From contig JACKQL020000023.1 of the NCBI GenBank assembly GCA_018296165.2, forward strand, positions 372,001 to 436,000: 64,000 bases of DNA, given 5' to 3'. The translations under genes were made by a program, and so were the position numbers. The DNA comes from Termitomyces sp. T153 (taxonomy: Eukaryota; Basidiomycota; Agaricomycetes; Agaricales; Lyophyllaceae). Positions 1 to 11,889 of this stretch are shown piece after piece. Below the pieces are notes generated by a model. The model was not told the origin of the DNA, made no database searches, and saw only the letters and a program-made list of their open reading frames with translations. Every line of letters starts with the position of its first letter. The first letter of the stretch is position 1.

Positions 1-1471
1 TTGGCTTCAAACCAAGCAGTGAGTGCAGTCTTGTTTGCATTAGGCCTAGCAGCTACCATCTCCAAAGGTTCATTATCCTGAAAGTAGACTTCATGTTGGC
101 CCTCCAAATGCACAGGTAATCGATATACAGGGGGATGTTCTCCATGCATGTTGAATTCAAAGATGTGCCAGCAAGCCTCAAGTGCAGAGATGTATCTGGC
201 ATCTAAGTGTTCCTTGATTTCATCCCTCTGGTCCATCTGCTCTCCAGCAATCTCCAAAGTTGTCCTATCATGGCCTTTGTAGATGTACTTGTGAATGTAC
301 TTGATGGCTTCCACTGAAGCACAGACCTCCACATTGATGTGACATCTGTACTTAGCTGAGAGATAAGGGTAGTATGAGACACCATCACAATTGTCATAAC
401 AATGACCATTCTTTTCAAAGAAGCACCCATTGTCAGGTCTGGCATATTGAGGATAGCCATTATCTCCATGTTGAGTAGCCTCTTGTAATTCCTTTGGGTA
501 TTTCTTGGAACATTTGCCATCTACCATGCACTTAGCATTGGGTTTGGCAGCTCCACATGGACCATGGACCATGTTGGTAGTAACAACCTGACAACAAAAA
601 TAAGTAACTGGTTCTAGAATTGAAACAAAGCCAATACCTGATATAATTCAGGCTAAGCAACTGGATCTGGAATTTGGGCAGAGACAATAGAATCCACATC
701 TGGAGCATCCTTGATCCTGTGATGACAGTGGAAAAAGATCAGGATGTGCATGTGTGGAAGTCCTCTCTTTTGGAATTCAATGGTATGAACATAAGCCACA
801 CAGCTGCCAAAAAGACTTTCCTTGATCTCCTTCACCATAGCATTTTTCTTGAGTTCAAATACTCTGGCAACAATATCAGGTTGGTCAGCAGCTGTTTGCT
901 TCTTCCCATTGACTGCAGGTTCCTTCAAGAGAGCTTCTTCAATTTCTAACCACTTTGGATTAGCAGTCATAGTTAAGAAGAGATCAGGTTTTCCAAAGTT
1001 CCTGCAGATAGCCATAGAGTCCTGGAATAATTGCTGCATCTGTTGACCACTTCCAGTATGGGAGGATGGGATGATAACATGTTGGCTTTGTGGGGTGACT
1101 TCTTCATCTCCAGCAGCAGCATCCACTACTCCCTGATAGACTTCAGCTCTGATCTTCTTCTGATTGTGTTGAATCCAATTCAACTTGTTTTGTTCAGTGA
1201 AAGCCCATGCATCCACAACATATTGTTGGAATAGCCTCCCACTCCAGAGTAATGGTGCATTGAATTCCAAAGTTCCTTGCTGCAGCCTATATGCATAATA
1301 TGCTGTTTGGGTGACCTTTGCTGATCTTTGTTGATTCTGTGGTCCAAAATGAGAGCAAATGTTGGTGTGAAATCCAGGCTGTCCAGTGGGAAAGATGATG
1401 GTATAATGCAATGGAGTGTAAAATGGGTGCAAGTGACTGATCTGCTTTAATTGACCTCCATGCAAGTGCAA
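1..1471 (-). pseudogene. Helitron Rep (HUH nuclease) domain, left copy
   Basis: The Rep domain nicks and joins single-stranded DNA in rolling-circle transposition. The frame at 653-1471 carries the HUH motif PHMHILIFFH near 735-760 after the block VAYVHTIEFQKRGLP. A probable intron (about 597-650) separates it from the next exon, which continues to base 1 and holds the Tyr-containing motif KYIHKYIYKG near 265-300, matching the catalytic tyrosine region of Helitron Rep proteins. This exon looks open to the window edge. The same exon in the right copy has stops where this copy has CGA (120-122) or CAA (881-883). The catalytic core looks better preserved here, but the leader is broken. Confidence 0.85.
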
Positions 1472-1518
1472 GACTATATCATGATCATTTGGTTGCTCCT
1501 CTGAGCCATTTCCTGAAA

Positions 1519-3443
1519 TTACAGCTGCAACCCCCTCCTGTTCATTGGGGTCATTATAGCATCAAGGGTCTCCAAAATCACTGTAAGCTTGACAGAAAGC
1601 CTTTGTGGTTGGCCTTCTGGAACTTCTCCTATAATTTGCCTGGCCTGCTTGTATAAGCCAATGAAGGGATTGACTCTAGCAAGCATATTCTGCAAAGAGG
1701 CCATTATCTGAGGATCAAGCCTGGGATTGTTCTGTTGATGAAAAGCCAATTTCTGATTGTAGTCATAAAATTAGAGCTGTGCATATACAGGAAGATTGCC
1801 TTCAATAGGAAGCAAGGCACCTGTCAAATTATGTAGTTCTCCATTGATGCTAAAGCTGTATGGTCCAGGTGTATTGGTAATAGGATGGTCAATGGTAACT
1901 CTCAGAGATGTGAATGCAAAGGCTGCATTGTATTGATGGATAGATGTTTTAAAAGTGTCAGAGAGAGGATGATGCCCATGGAGCAGGTTCAGTAAATCTG
2001 CTGGAGCATCTCGAAGCCTGGGCAAATTCACTTGGCCTTGTAAGCAGCACATGCCAAACTTTGGATTATAAATGGTAGACTTGGTGAGCTTTTTAGCATC
2101 AAAATGTAGAACTTGGCAGTATGGACATATGACAGTCATAGGATAAAAATAGTGTGGAGGGTATTCAATCAAGTAAGGTTGCCTTCCTCTTGGAATAGGC
2201 TGAATAGGGCCAAGCTGTGGTGGAATAGGAAGCTCAAGGGGAGGATGATGTCAGCAGGATTTTGTAGTCCTGTTGGATGGTTGAGTGGAGCAGGGTCCAA
2301 GTCTTCTGCAGGTCTCTGTTGTACAGGATCAACATATTCCAAGTCATCATCAGAAGCTATGTCATCCTGAGGACCCAATGGCACATCAAGGGGAGGATCC
2401 ATTTGTTCTGCTGCTTGATGTCCAGCAGGATCAACATTTTACAAGTCATCCTCAGAAGGTATATCATTCTGAGGACCTAAATCATTGAAATCCTCGTTCA
2501 GATCAGCTTCATGTTGCTGCTGCCAGCCTTGAAAGATCCTTTAGCCATAGCTGCATTCAAAGGCCTATGTTCAGGATTCAGATCAATATGCTGTTAAACT
2601 TTGTTAGTCCAAGTGGCATTTTCAAGTTGTTTTTGACTGACCTCTTCTTCCTCCCTCAACCTTTCCTGGCTCAGAATAGCCAATGCCTGTTGCCTCTCCT
2701 GATCTTGTCTCAGCCTTTATTGCTCTTGCAACACTGCTAGTGCCTCTTGTTGTTGCCTCTCCTGCTCTATACCCATAACAATATGCCTTAGCCTTTGTTG
2801 CTCTTGCAAGATTGCCAGTGCCTGCTCTTGTTGCCTCTGTCTCAGCCTTTGTTGCTCTTCCAACAGTGCTTGAGGAGCAAGTGGAGCTAGTACCATTATA
2901 AGCTCTGGTAAGGGAGCATTTGTGACCCTTCTATCTGCAGGAGCAGGCAACAGTGGCACCATTCTAGACAAGATATTCTGTGAAGGAGCATCCCAACCTT
3001 CTGGCAAAACTGTTTCTGGAATGACCATAGCAGCTTGAGCAATAGCAGACTGATTGAGTCTATTGCCTCTTCTCTGTATAGGAGCAGGTAGAGGTGGCAC
3101 CACTCTAGGTATGGGGTTCTGCAAAGGAGCATCCCACCCTTCAGGCAAAACAGTTTCTAGAATGACCATAAAAAATGGATCAGCAGCTGCTGCTGGCTGC
3201 CTAATAGGTCCTCCTGAAGAGCCAGAAGCAGTGCCTATAGGTCTCAAACCCCCAGATCCCATAGATTGATTGATACCCCCAGTTCTCATACCCCCAGGCC
3301 CCAATTGAAGTGGTGGGACAACCACAGTATTGATCTGTTCCAAATGTCTATTGTTTCTATTTGCACAACAATCATCAGGATCTGTCATTTGTAACTGTTC
3401 AAGCCTCCTTTGAATCCTAGCTTGTTGCCCTTGGCTTTTAGGA
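1519..3443 (-). pseudogene. Helitron N-terminal leader: Gln-rich coiled coil plus Cys-rich domain (broken)
   Basis: Several open stretches in shifting frames together look like the N-terminal part of a Helitron protein. After a likely intron acceptor near 3458 comes a leader with two copies of a repeat built on ETVLPEGWDAP, then a Gln/Glu/Arg-rich coiled coil (about 2700-2880) and an acidic stretch (about 2170-2490) whose DNA is itself imperfectly duplicated. At 1771-2172 a Cys-rich segment has CPYC near its start and CCLQGQVNLP further on, the pattern typically seen before Rep domains in fungal Helitrons. The next segment (1519-1749) is separated by stop codons. No single open frame joins these pieces. 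Confidence 0.65.
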
Positions 3444-3744
3444 GTAGTAGGTGGTTGCCTGAAACATCAATTGTTAAGCAATTTCACAGTCAAAAATCAT
3501 TAAAATTGACTTGCATGATGAAATATTTGATGTATCAATGGCTCAATGTGGTTAAGGAATTACTAATAAGCTTGTTAGTCAACATCAATCAATCAATAGA
3601 TGTGACCAAACATACTTTGTTGGGTGGCCTTCTTTTCACAACCTCAGAAATGTCCATTATTTGGTCATGTTGTGTCAAAAAACACCCAAGGTGTGAAAAT
3701 CAGTGTCCACTAAATTTTGTTTGGCCTTTTTTAATCCCTGCAGA

Positions 3745-3925
3745 CTATCTGGCACCTTTTGCACATAATCAAATGATGGTATACATTTATTAAAGCTGTC
3801 TACTGTATTTTTTTGGGTAAAAAAAATGTATCCAAAGAGTGGCAAAACAGCCAAGTCTGATTCTATTACCATAAAAGGGTTTAAATTTGTCAGCATTTGT
3901 CAGCACTGACAAATTTTAGTCAGCA
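3745..3925 (-). repeat. Presumed Helitron 5' terminal segment (copy 1)
   Basis: This stretch of about 180 bp is repeated in direct element orientation at 39347-39525. It contains the motif GCTGACAAAT twice near the end and a small palindrome (CTGAC, then taaaattt, then GTCAG). Similarity runs through an A/T-rich tract to the motif GTGCCAGA and then fades. It lies upstream of the Helitron reading frames, so a 5' terminus is the simplest reading. The base pair before the shared block is TC here, as canonical for Helitrons, but TG in the other copy, so the exact end is uncertain. Confidence 0.5.
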
Positions 3926-4202
3926 GAATTCTTTCCAGGAGTTGTTGCATAGGTGCAGCCACTTTCCCATGTCTGTCATCTCATATATTATAGATAAGAT
4001 ATTTTGAATGGCTTTGGCTTCCATCAATATCTGACAGATTCCCTAAAAAAATGAAAAGGTTACATCTCTAGTATACAAAGTATAAGAGAGCCAAGTTTTG
4101 TATTTTTTCTCATCTGAGGAAGGATGCCAGAGACATCCCTATGGAAGGGTTGTTTTAAACATAAAATGAAATGTGATGTGTATGTGACCCTGCTAAACTT
4201 TA

Positions 4203-4222
4203 GGATGGATGGATGGATGGAT
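4203..4222 (+). repeat. Tetranucleotide microsatellite (GGAT)5
   Basis: Five perfect copies of GGAT lie in AT-rich non-coding DNA. There is no associated gene. Confidence 0.95.
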
Positions 4223-5384
4223 CTCTATTTTATGCCAGAAAGCCACAGACTGGGTTAGGGGGTGAGCTCAGTAGCTAGGTATAGTATTTGTAAGTAACAA
4301 TAGTGTGTAAGCATTTGATCTGAGCTTTTTTTGGTAAAATTTTTGCTAACTTTGATGAATTGGGATATAATGATGTGTAGTAGCAGGCTTGTTGGTGTTA
4401 TATGGTGAATGAGAATCAGGACAGAGCAGAAATGGAAATGGGGAGTAGGTGAAAAGAAATAGAGATGTAAATGGAAATAGAAATTTGGAATCCATGTTTC
4501 TTATGCCTGCTAAGCATCACATATGCACTATATCTGTGTCCTCTGTGCTAATCTGTGGATGTATCCCAGTCAGTTGATGTTATGTCTCAGTGTGTCTCCT
4601 CCTAATGTTCTTGCATTCTACTCATTCACTTCCTCATATCTCTTACAGTTTTCCTCTGTCCTGCCCATATATTTGCTAAGTTTAGCCCCCCTCTTGTGAG
4701 GGAGGCAATGCCCCATTGTAGCAGCACACTTAGGAATCAACTTGAATCCAAAAATGACCCTATTATGATCATGTGGACTGGTGCAGGATTTAGTACTCTC
4801 AAGCCAGTATCCAGGGACTGCCTGGTACTGCTACTGCCCACTTACTAAGCTGGATGGCAAGTCCAACTGTACAGCTTCTAGTTGTAGAGCACATGGTTTG
4901 CTAAAGCCATTCAGCACAGAGTCCCATGTGTCCCCACTCTACACCTTGCCTTCAGCCAACTGACATGCTCCTGGCCACATGACCATGTCAGAGTTATTTC
5001 AGGACCACCATGTCCTTACTACCAAAGACTAAAGCCCATGGTCTAATTTTATCTCATGTGACCCAAGGAGGGGTGGCCTGTCCAATTGGCATTAGGTCCA
5101 GTATTTTTCAACCTTTCCATACCAAATGGTTGGCTTGTCATCAGGACAAATACCCCATGCTTATTGTCCCCTATTCTCTCAGAGCATTTCTGCATTTGGG
5201 GATTAATCTTAGATCACTCTGGGACCATGACAAAGAGCAGAGATATTTCCCCTGTGAACTGACTTTACCAAGGCCAGACTCCTGGTCATGTGGCATGCTG
5301 TTTCTCTTGGCATCTTCAAGATCAAGATCCATTAGTTGCCTCACTGGAGATCACCACAGGGCTTCATGGTACCCATGCATGTGT

Positions 5385-5456
5385 GGGAATTGAACATACA
5401 ACCTCTAGGGTAGGAGCATTCTACCCAACAACACAGACCAAATAACTGTTAGGCCA
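5385..5456 (-). mobile_element. tRNA-derived SINE-like element (pol III A and B boxes)
   Basis: Read on the minus strand, TGGCCTAACAG (5456-5446) fits the RNA polymerase III A box. GTTCAATTCCC (5395-5385) fits a B box in which the usual CG has become CA. The roughly 50-nt spacing is that of tRNA-type internal promoters. No complete cloverleaf is apparent, so a tRNA-derived SINE head is more likely than a tRNA gene. The 3' tail and target-site duplication were not resolved. Confidence 0.45.
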
Positions 5457-6418
5457 CCTGTCCAGTTGCCAAACTTTAGGAATCCATGTCATGGTTTGCA
5501 AAGAGTCCAGGGTAGGATGCCAAGCTGAGTTTAAATATTTGTCATGCCAATTCATCCCATTGTTGTTCAAAGCTTGCTTTCTCCCTTTTACATGCATTAT
5601 ACATGTTCAAGTTAAGCCAGATCAGTAGATATTATGTAATTCTACTCACATGACAACTTTGAGAAAAATTACACTATAACATGCTGAAAATACACAGATG
5701 ATAGTAGATGAAATAGCAAAATTTACCCATCCTCACAAGTTTAATTTTGCTACTTTTTTTTGGCTTTACATAGATAGAATCTGAGTTAAGGGATCTATGT
5801 ATGATATGTCTGGGATTGCTGAAAATAATCTACAAAAGAATTGGAGGAGAATTGCAACAAGTAGGAGCCCTTTACTTGCACTGTTTTGTATCTCAGTCAC
5901 TGGCAGTAATGGGCAGCTTGCAAGGGTTGGAATTCAAATTAAGGAATCTGTTTGCACAGACTTCTAGATAAAGCCCTTACCCTTCTCCTTAGCAGAGAAG
6001 TGGGGTGAGGAAGTTTGGAGCAGGAGGCTGAAAGCTCCAAACTAGGTGCAGAAGAGAACCTTCCTACAGCTGCTGGGGATTCAGGGGGAGGAGCAGGAGC
6101 AAGGGGGAGACATTTCAGGAAGGCCTGGAGGGAAAGGGACACAGCTTCAGTGGTTTGGCATAGTCCAGTAAGTTTGGCAGTGTGGGAGGTAAGAGAGCTT
6201 GAGTAAGTTGGACCTGTATCTCTAGGGACAACAAACAACTTCAGGCATTGTTGTGGGGGCTTGAAGCATCATGTAGAGATGCTGGAGGGGTTGGTTGGGT
6301 CATAGGAGGAGCACAGAGAGTAGCAAGACACTGGTGGAGGAATGACCTTTTGAAAAACTGAACAAAAAACTCAGGCAGTCAAAAAAGGGGTTCCCAGACT
6401 GAATCTAGAGACTTCTTG

Positions 6419-6490
6419 TGCTGTAAGGGTGACCTCTGGAGGCTGTGGCTCAATCACACAACTGGCAGAGGGAGAAACAAAGTCTATTCC
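6419..6490 (+). repeat. Direct repeat shared with 8290-8361
   Basis: A block of about 70 bp beginning TGTAAGGGTGACCTCTGGAG is nearly identical to 8290-8361 in the same orientation and includes the phrase CTGGCAGAGGGAGA. Part of that phrase also recurs at 8395-8412 and, inverted, near 9720-9733. It is probably fragments of one unnamed mobile element. Confidence 0.8.
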
Positions 6491-6648
6491 AGGCAGTACA
6501 GTCAATACCATATATTAGAACCTTGTAAATACAAGGCAGGCTTGATATATTACAGCTTGTAACAAAAAGTGCACATGATATTGGTTTCAATTGAAGACTA
6601 CAGTATCATGTGCCTAGCAATTTTTAGCCAAATATTTTGCCAATTGGG

Positions 6649-6711
6649 AGAATTGAACCTGTGACCACAAGCCCAAAAACAACCATTGGTACAACAATAA
6701 CCACTTGACCA
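6649..6711 (-). mobile_element. tRNA-derived SINE-like element (pol III A and B boxes)
   Basis: On the minus strand, TGGTCAAGTGG (6711-6701) is an excellent A box and GGTTCAATTCT (6659-6649) is a B box with CA in place of CG. The spacing of about 42 nt fits a tRNA-like promoter. The intervening sequence does not fold into an obvious tRNA, so this is read as a SINE head or a decayed tRNA. It is about 1.25 kb from the element at 5.4 kb, on the same strand. Confidence 0.5.
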
Positions 6712-8350
6712 TGGAACATTGATTGTACAATTCTAGTACAAGCATCAATATATCATGCTTTGCTTGTGATGACAGGTGGGTAATATATTACCCTGCCAGT
6801 CTCTGGTGGTAGCTGGGGCAACATTGGTTACCACAAAAGTGCTGCTAGTCCCTTAGTAGAGTCTGTTTGTCAAGGGCAAGAGTTTTGCCTGCTCCTCTTT
6901 GACCTACCTAAACAGCAACTAGAATCAATCATAAGCATCAATCTTCCACATTGGTACAGCAGCAAGCTGTCCATGTTGTTGGATGTATCACCAATGCTCA
7001 TTGTCTGCCTTCTGGAATGTGTCTAGGGACACAGTTGGATGGAAGAATTGATGTTTGAGGTAAACCATACCCCCATGCTACAGGGATCTGGTCTTGCATC
7101 AGGATGCACAAGTTGTCATCACTGAAGGTCTGCATTTGATAGTCATGCACAACAATTTTGTGACAATCCAAGTGGGGCCCAATAGTGATATCTGTTGCTG
7201 CCTACTGTATCTCCATGCAGGGAACACAAACAACTGGTGGTTTTGCAAGTAGTGTATGAACAGACTAGAGAAATGAGGGATGCAAGTTGAGCTAGGTCCC
7301 AAAGAACTTAGTTGAGTGAATTCATACATGAAGTCAGGGGAAACTTAGTGGAGAAAAGCTGCTAGCACTAGCCTTAGTCACTAGATGGTAACAACAGAGT
7401 TGGCAGTGCTAGGGTCATTGGCAAAACAGTGAACAGGGGAAATGAGTTGCTAGACCTGCAGAGTTGTTAGCAAAAGGGATGGCAAAAATAGATATTAGCT
7501 GTAGGTGCTAGTGCAAGGCATAAACTTGGCAAAATAGTACTCACAGGTGATGCCAGCAAAAGTGAGGATAGCAGCAAAGTTGTTGACCCAATGATGCTTG
7601 AATGACAATTGCTAGGAGAGCACTACAGTGAAAGAAGAAAGCATTGAAAAAAGAGATCTGAACACTGGGCTATAATGGTATACCATTCTTTGATGATGTA
7701 TAGAGACTCTATTCAGGCTTAGTTTGAGGATGATCTACCATTCTAGCTCATCTGACATACCACCTGTCATGCCCTACACCCTTCTGTCCCCATTAGTCAC
7801 CTTCCATGAATCACATGCCTGGACATTACTCAGAATTGATGATTTTTGGTCATTCTCTATTACATACTGTGGACCAATGAGTAGGTATAATGTTAGTCAT
7901 CATTACTAGTGATGTAGTATATAGGACAGTCTGCAGGATAGAATATCCTCAGACTGAACAATAGCAGTGTTCACCAGGTCTACCCATTGATCTGACTGTA
8001 AGATCCTCCAGCATCATCTCTGTGCTTAGCTTGCTGCACTCACCCTCCACCTGACTCCTGGCTGCCTCTATGCCCCTTGACTCTCACTCATTGCCTGTGC
8101 CTTGCCTGCTCTGGCTGGGTTTACCCATGGAGTGATCATCCTCTTACAGAAATGATGGCAACAAGTAAAGATTGAATGGCCATTAGTGACATAGGCAAGT
8201 CAGGTAGAATGTCAAATGAAACACAACAATCCAAAGTATAGCTGAATATGACACCTGAAATGACAGCTAGTATAATGGTCACAATGCTGCCTGCAAGGGT
8301 GACCTCTGGAGGCTGTGGCTCAATCACACAACTGGCAGAGGGAGATCCAA

Positions 8351-8527
8351 GTCTATTCAGTATCTACAAGAAGTTCTAGAGTTCTAGCTACTCACCTGGC
8401 AGAGGGAGATCCAAAGGGAACAAGTCTAAGGATCCCCAATGCTAATGTTTGAGAAATTTACTCTAGAGCTTCTGGAAAAAACACCCAACAACAACTAAAT
8501 CCAGAGTCTGATCAAAAAGTGGAAATC
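8351..8527 (+). repeat. Inverted repeat, left arm (partner 9601-9778)
   Basis: The arm begins GTCTATTCAG and runs through ACAAGAAGTTCTAGAGTTCT, CTGGCAGAGGGAGATCCAA and TTTACTCTAGAGCTTCTGGA to GGAAATC. The reverse complement of 9601-9778 matches it over about 177 bp with scattered differences and small indels. The arms enclose about 1.07 kb of AT-rich DNA without a recognisable transposase. It may be the terminal repeats of a non-autonomous DNA transposon or two opposed copies of one repeat. Confidence 0.8.
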
Positions 8528-9600
8528 CATTGTAAATGGCCTTGATCTCTGGACTACCAGCATGTGACCATGTGCAAATATAACCAAAAAAAAGCCTTTA
8601 GTCAAAAGTACCTGTGGTCCAAAGATGGGAGGCCTACATAAAGTGGTAGGCCAGGAATGCAGGAAACAATCCAGGGGTCTGGTAAGAGACCATGTGGAGG
8701 GGGCAACACTTGTCATAATTACAGACAGAGAACTGGTGCAGCCTGAGGGCTAGAACTGGGACCAGCAGATAGGGAAAGCAAAGGAGAATAAAGAAAAACC
8801 ATAAGGAGGGAGAACAGGACAGAGGGGGAATGGGACATCCCCTGACACTGCCATTGTACCAAGAGAATAAAATCAAATCAAGCAAAATGAAATGAAAACC
8901 AAGTCAACAAAACCAAAAGACATAGAACAGCCATGTTGCTAGGAAGTTACTAGTGGTCACTAGAAGACCTGAAGAGAAATTGTCACATGATTATTGTGTC
9001 ACATAAAAACTAGAAAAATCTGTGAATTCACACAACATACAAAAAGTTGGAAATTGTAAGTGCACATTATGCACTTACATTCAAATTTGATGATCTGACA
9101 TGAGATTGTGATGTGATAATGGACATGTGATTGCATTATTGCCTTATATAGGAGATTGCATTGTAACTATAACTTACTTCCCCTTCAATCCATATCATGT
9201 TCCAGACACATTTCCTGTGTGCAATCTCCCTGCTTTCCTCACTTGCCTTTCTGTAAGTTAGATGGAACAGTCTGCTTACAATTTAATATCTCAAATGCTG
9301 TGTGTACTGCCCTCTGTCTGCAGATCTGGTATGTACTGAATAAAAGCCTGTTACTACTGTGGTGTTCTAGACTCTCTTGCCCTATTTGATTCCACTGCCT
9401 TTATCCTGTTTCACTTGTAAGCTTTTTGTCAGGGGACCACTCTTACTAGGCCCTTTGATTGTTTCCACTATTCCAAGCCTACTGTTCATTGTTGACCTCC
9501 CATCTTTGGGTCACAAGTACTCTCAACTAAGGACTATCTTTTGGTTATATTTGTACATGGTCACATGCTGTGAGTCTGAAGATCAGGGCCATTTACAACA

Positions 9601-9778
9601 GATTTCTGTTTTTGGATTGGACTCCAGATTTGGTTGAAGTTGAGTGCTTTTTTCCAGAAGCTCTAGAGTAAATTTTCTGAACACTGGCATTGGGAATCCT
9701 TAGACTTGTTCTTGTTGGATCTCCCTCTGCCAGGTAAGTAGCAAGAACTCTAGAACTTCTTGTAAATGCTGAATAGAC
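9601..9778 (-). repeat. Inverted repeat, right arm (partner 8351-8527)
   Basis: This is the opposed copy of the left arm. The frame reading across it on the minus strand is not recognised as a known protein and is taken as incidental. Confidence 0.8.
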
Positions 9779-10230
9779 AGCTACTAGCCTCATCAAGAAC
9801 CCTGCAGCTGCAAGCACTAGCAATTCAACTATTTTTGAATGTGGTGTGCCCATGGCCATAGAGTTTCCAGAGGTTAAATCTGCCCTCCCAGGGCCAGGGC
9901 CATCAGCCCAGTGTGTTACAGTAACACAGTCAAATCTACAACCTGGGACATTTTACAAGAATTGAGACCATTGGGCACATTTGGCACCCCCAAAAAAATT
10001 GAATGGATGATCCCCATGATTCCTTGCTGTGCTGACCAACACTACATTTCTTGGTGCTTTTGCGTTGTTAAGATCATGACAATGATCTCAAAGGGAGGCA
10101 TGAAGGAGAGCATGTAACAGGCTATAATACATAATTGTGTTATGCATATTTATTTTACTCACATGTCCAGCCAAACATCACACAGCACTTACTTAGTTCT
10201 TTTCTTGTTTGTTACTAGCAAAATCTAGAT

Positions 10231-10790
10231 GCAGTCCGATTCTGTCGAGTGACTTGAGAACATCAAGCTCTAATCTTGGTAACTACTTGACAGAATAATA
10301 ACAATTGTGTTTCCTCTTTTTTGTCTTGTAGGCCACCTTGATAATCTTTTGCTTCTAGGTCCACTTTTGTCACAACAAACAGTAATTTTCTCCACCACAT
10401 GGCAAGTGACAGAAGCTATACATGGTGGGTGAAGGATGGGGAAAAGTACGAAGAGCTGTATAGTGGGATACCTAGGAGGTGAAAGGCATGCTTAACTCTC
10501 TTTCCCTTGACCATTTTAACCCATACTCACACTATGATGGATCCTAGTAGTTTTAGCAATGTCAGGAGGTCAGGTGGTTGGTCGGTTGGTCAGTCGGTCA
10601 GTGAGAACACCCCAGAATGGATGATCGTTGCACCATTTCTGGGTGCCCTGATTCAGATCTCACATTCCTAGAGGTGCGGTCAGTGTCCTTAGGGTCCTTC
10701 CCATCAGCACAAATAACCTCCCTAAAGCGCCATCAAGAAGCACATACTGTCCTGTCATGTGCCATTAAGCAGCCCAAATTCCAGCTATCA
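10231..10790. other. Intergenic stretch with GGTC-type simple repeat
   Basis: CpG content returns to normal here. A short degenerate run of GGTC/GGTT/GTCG units lies at about 10565-10600. No gene could be supported. The left limit of the DUF6593-ALDH duplicated module lies near 10790. Confidence 0.5.
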
Positions 10791-11068
10791 CGGACGTACA
10801 TGCGACGCACCAAATGACAGAATAACTTTCAATGGAATAGATCAACCATTGGTTTCTGCTCAGTTCAATGGATTTTTCTGGTGTAGTCGAGAACTATTCT
10901 AGAATCTATTGCCAAAGGTCGTTCGCTACAAGGACTAGAGAAAGACTCGATATGTATATAAGACAGTATCAAAGTACCAGGTTGCGCCACTTCATGGCCC
11001 ATGTTGTTCCTCACTCGTAAAACCCCACGTGAAGAATCTGTATTATGATAATCAAGAGATGCAAGATG

Positions 11069-11762
11069 TCAGAATGCGAAAGCTGCGGCCTCTCCTCGCA
11101 GGATACCATCCCCTACAGAACTCCATTTTTCCTCCATTCGGAACTTTTGTTCTAAGATGATGAAGGAAGCGATAATCTGTTCTTGGAAGCCTACAGTCAC
11201 TGAGTCCAAGACAAGACTCATGGTCTGTCCTACCACTATCTCTGCATAGGCCAGTGGTTTTACCAGGTCTGATTCACTGAATAACTTTCATATACGGATC
11301 GTCAGACAAAACCTATGTACATCATGGGATTGAACACACTAACAGCTAAACGGTGAATAGGATGGAGCTTCCAAAAAAATGCGCCTCTACTCGTTTCGAT
11401 CATGGTTGCATCACTTATATTCGAGATGAATGAGCACATTCGAATTTTGCATCCTGAGATAAGATGCGATACCTTCCGTCTGCCAGTTGCACTGGCTTCA
11501 ACCACTTGTCCAGCTTTAGTCTTTCCCCACCATAATGATCAGTGAAAGTCACAGTGTCAGACAGGAACGATCTGCGTTTGATTGTGGCAAGAACCCGTTT
11601 CGTTCTTGCGTCTTTGATATCAGTGCGACTGCCCGCATTGTCAACTGTGGAGATTGAATAAACAGGGCGTCCTCGCTCCTTCAAGATCGCATTCAGCATG
11701 CTGTTCTTGCTAAAATCCAGTCGCGAAAGGGAGGGGTTCACTAGAGTGAGAGTTGAATCCAT
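11069..11762 (-). pseudogene. DUF6593-like protein gene, copy A (one frame break)
   Basis: The minus-strand frame starting at 11762 (MDSTLTLVNPS) has the layout I associate with basidiomycete DUF6593 proteins of unknown function: an N-terminal beta-rich half with LYS-type and KRVLATIKR blocks, then DGRYRI. The frame stops near 11420, but the adjacent frame continues with DATMIETSRGAFFW. After an apparent intron (donor near 11311, acceptor near 11268) it continues with a hydrophobic helix (SFIILEQKFR) to a stop at 11069-11071. The one-base shift near 11420 is shared by the other two copies, so it is either an old mutation or an unresolved splice. Identity is moderately sure; functionality is doubtful. 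Confidence 0.5.
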
Positions 11763-11889
11763 TCTTGTACAGAATCAACGCGATCCTGAAAAAGCAGAAG
11801 TCTCTTAACGTGGGGTTGTACAAGGCTGTGCTTTGTGCATCAATATATCCGTTCTTGATCCGCTCTGGATGGAAGGATCAACAATGCCT

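Larger units (their letters stand above)
1..3925 (-). mobile_element. Helitron (rolling-circle DNA transposon), 5' and Rep part, runs off left edge
   Basis: The element reads leftwards from about 3925 and its helicase part must lie outside the window. The order is a terminal segment, a Gln-rich leader, a Cys-rich N-terminal domain and a HUH Rep domain. The start at 3925 is inferred because a terminal segment of about 180 bp recurs at 39347-39525 and similarity stops at the same base in both (TGCTGACTAAAATTTG). The Rep exon is closely similar to the plus-strand copy at 33.9-35.0 kb. CpG is almost absent and several frame breaks are present, so it is a decayed copy. Helitron identity rests on the Rep domain here and on the PIF1-type helicase in the sister copy. 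Confidence 0.88.
3926..10230. other. CpG-poor repeat-rich block without a recognisable gene
   Basis: There is no convincing host gene here. The short open frames lack homology I can recognise and start at random in AT-rich DNA. The block holds the microsatellite, two tRNA-like promoters, one direct repeat and one long inverted repeat listed separately. CpG is very rare up to about 10060 and becomes ordinary from about 10237, marking a sharp border with gene-bearing DNA. Confidence 0.7.

Noticed and set aside
203..520. Open frame opposite the Helitron Rep exon
   Set aside because: Antisense or out-of-frame shadow; the matching region in the right copy (34626-35093) is likewise a frame shadow of the KYIHKYIYKG exon.
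5939..6238. Opposed open frames around 6.0-6.2 kb
   Set aside because: Purine/pyrimidine-biased stretch open on both strands without recognisable domains.
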